Shown one piece after another: positions 62,989 through 64,000 of a DNA stretch of 64,000 bases (positions within the stretch are counted from its first letter, which is position 1; every line of letters starts with the position of its first letter). The stretch comes from Flavobacterium psychrolimnae. GTDB lineage: Bacteria; Bacteroidota; Bacteroidia; Flavobacteriales; Flavobacteriaceae. A model generated the notes under the pieces. That model saw only the letters and a list, made by a program, of their open reading frames with translations. It ran no database searches and had not been told where the DNA came from. The stretch covers positions 1-64,000 of the forward strand of contig NZ_QNUX01000003.1 in the NCBI RefSeq assembly GCF_003312425.1, written 5' to 3'. The position numbers and the translations under genes were made by a program.

Positions 62989-64000
62989 CTAAAATATATC
63001 ATCGGGAGAAACTAACGTTCCTAATTTCTCTTTTAATTCTTCGTTCAAAATTTGTAATCCATATTGATAGGACGCATTCACCCAACCAAAACCTTCCTTT
63101 GCGATGTAATCAAATTCAGTTCCTACATTTCCATATTCGGCAAAAACTTTATGGGAACTGATTTCTAAATCAAATTTTTCCGGAATCGTACCATTATAAT
63201 CCACCGCATTTCTGGTAATTAACCACAACCATCGGTACACCATTTCTTGTGCTTTATCTAAATAATTATAGTTAATCAATCCTTCCCAAAGCAACATTTG
63301 GTGTGGCGCCCAACCAAAAGGATAATCCCATTGTCGTTGCGGCGCTTCTTCTGGAACATTTGCGATACTCGCCTTAGTACTTCCGGTTATACCACCAGTT
63401 TTTACAAATTGCGGCAAGGCTATTTCAACTAATTTTTTGGCCTGATGTTCATCACACAGCCCAGCCCACAAAGGAAAAAATGTTGTTGCAGCTTCAAACG
63501 AAAACTGCTTATGGTTCACAAAATCATAATCGAAATACATACTTGCGTCCTCGTTCCAGCACAGTTCATTCATTTTATCTTTACGGAAAAGCGCTTTTTG
63601 TTCCCATTCCTCCGAAGTATAAATGATATCACCAACTTGAAAAGCGTTCCCGAAATAGGTTTTAATTAGATAGGCAACGTCTTTTTCATACTTATAAAGA
63701 AAACTGTTCACATCCACTGAATTCAAATTGGCACACGTATTAATCAATCTGTTAGTGGTGTCGTGCCCGCTTTCTCTCATGCTTCTGTCATGAACGAAAT
63801 ACTCATCCAGTTCCGCATCCACAAGAGTTCGCTGTAAATATTGCTTTTCGAATTCTCGAATAGGTAAATTATATTTTTTAGCATACGGTTCTAAAACATC
63901 ATCGAAATGTCCGGGCTCCACTTCAAATGGCATTCCAATTCCGTCCGCTTTGTATCGGTTTAAACCAGTTGGTGTCAATCGGTTTCCTTGAACCATCCAA
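62989..64000 (-). CDS. Trehalase-family glycoside hydrolase, partial
   Basis: The 3' part of a glycosidase whose 5' end is beyond the window (open to the edge; the Met at 63996 is internal). The trehalase-like active-site stretch RESGHDTTNR (family pattern ESGWD, with the catalytic Asp) and the second signature QWDYPFGWAPHQ place it in GH37. It hydrolyses trehalose to glucose. The catalytic Glu is probably in the NYGTEF-like GNVGTEFDYIAKEGFGW part. Regulation not visible. Confidence 0.88.
   Translation of the reverse strand, partial: WMVQGNRLTPTGLNRYKADGIGMPFEVEPGHFDDVLEPYAKKYNLPIREFEKQYLQRTLVDAELDEYFVHDRSMRESGHDTTNRLINTCANLNSVDVNSFLYKYEKDVAYLIKTYFGNAFQVGDIIYTSEEWEQKALFRKDKMNELCWNEDASMYFDYDFVNHKQFSFEAATTFFPLWAGLCDEHQAKKLVEIALPQFVKTGGITGSTKASIANVPEEAPQRQWDYPFGWAPHQMLLWEGLINYNYLDKAQEMVYRWLWLITRNAVDYNGTIPEKFDLEISSHKVFAEYGNVGTEFDYIAKEGFGWVNASYQYGLQILNEELKEKLGTLVSPDDIF

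Overview
The window looks like chromosomal DNA from a Flavobacterium (Bacteroidota). It is AT-rich, and several intergenic regions carry the Bacteroidota-type promoter pattern (TTTG, about 19 bases, TAnnTTTG). It encodes the Bacteroidota-specific gliding and type IX secretion proteins SprA, a RemB-like protein and a PorP/SprF-like protein. It also has the flavobacterial order DUF6089-uppS-bamA-ompH-ompH-murI and several short repeat families that I recall as flavobacterial. No rRNA operon, CRISPR array or prophage is visible. There is one tRNA (Glu).

Layout. 1-100: the end of an IS3-family insertion sequence, entering from outside the window. 140-5257 (minus strand): serB, clpX, clpP and tig. 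5258-9400: a small accessory island with a GGGCGT...ACGC repeat, a lone AbiV-type HEPN defence gene, an attC-like palindrome, a secreted orphan, tRNA-Glu, an APH-fold kinase and two small orphans. 9586-10404: a MOSC-domain protein. 10671-20595 (minus strand): a nine-gene copper handling cluster. 20682-22657: a small membrane protein, an alpha/beta hydrolase and pdxJ. 22771-31109 (plus strand): a CBS protein, NAD kinase, DUF6089, uppS, bamA, two ompH/skp genes and murI. 31120-37876: a gamma carbonic anhydrase-like protein, a PorP/SprF-like protein, a NifU-domain protein, dodecin, a thioredoxin-domain (DUF255) protein, a tandem-repeat helical protein and MscS. 37897-41330 (minus strand): tsaB and the adaptor and outer-membrane parts of an efflux system. 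41524-42933: a DUF4403 lipoprotein. 43027-48123 (minus strand): a terminal oxidase assembly cluster (ctaB, two subunit III genes, subunit IV, two SCO-like proteins, DUF420 and a small membrane protein), without subunits I and II. 48229-62915 (minus strand): RemB-like gene, deoC, VanZ, gcvH, sprA, ruvA, malic enzyme and a CBS protein. 62989-64000: the 3' part of a trehalase-like glycosidase, cut by the window edge.

How the genes work together. The copper cluster is the main specialised system. It combines a P1B ATPase for export from the cytoplasm, a periplasmic multicopper oxidase fused to a CopB-like outer-membrane barrel, two DUF3347 proteins, a secreted HMA protein, a TlpA-like thioredoxin, a separate outer-membrane barrel, a Cys/Lys-rich exported peptide and an AraC-type regulator with its own N-terminal HMA-like domain. 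Four CPMH-type metal-binding motifs and four CxxC HMA-like domains are spread over six of the proteins. UppS, BamA, OmpH and MurI form an envelope-biogenesis run. SprA, the RemB-like protein and the PorP/SprF-like protein belong to gliding and type IX secretion.

The most unusual observations are: an in-frame palindromic repeat inside the multicopper oxidase gene; the CopA-CopB fusion; two copies of a structured intergenic element that can be aligned from the sequence alone; the AbiV gene flanked by repeat and attC-like elements; and a SCO-like paralogue that has lost the copper-binding CxxxC motif.
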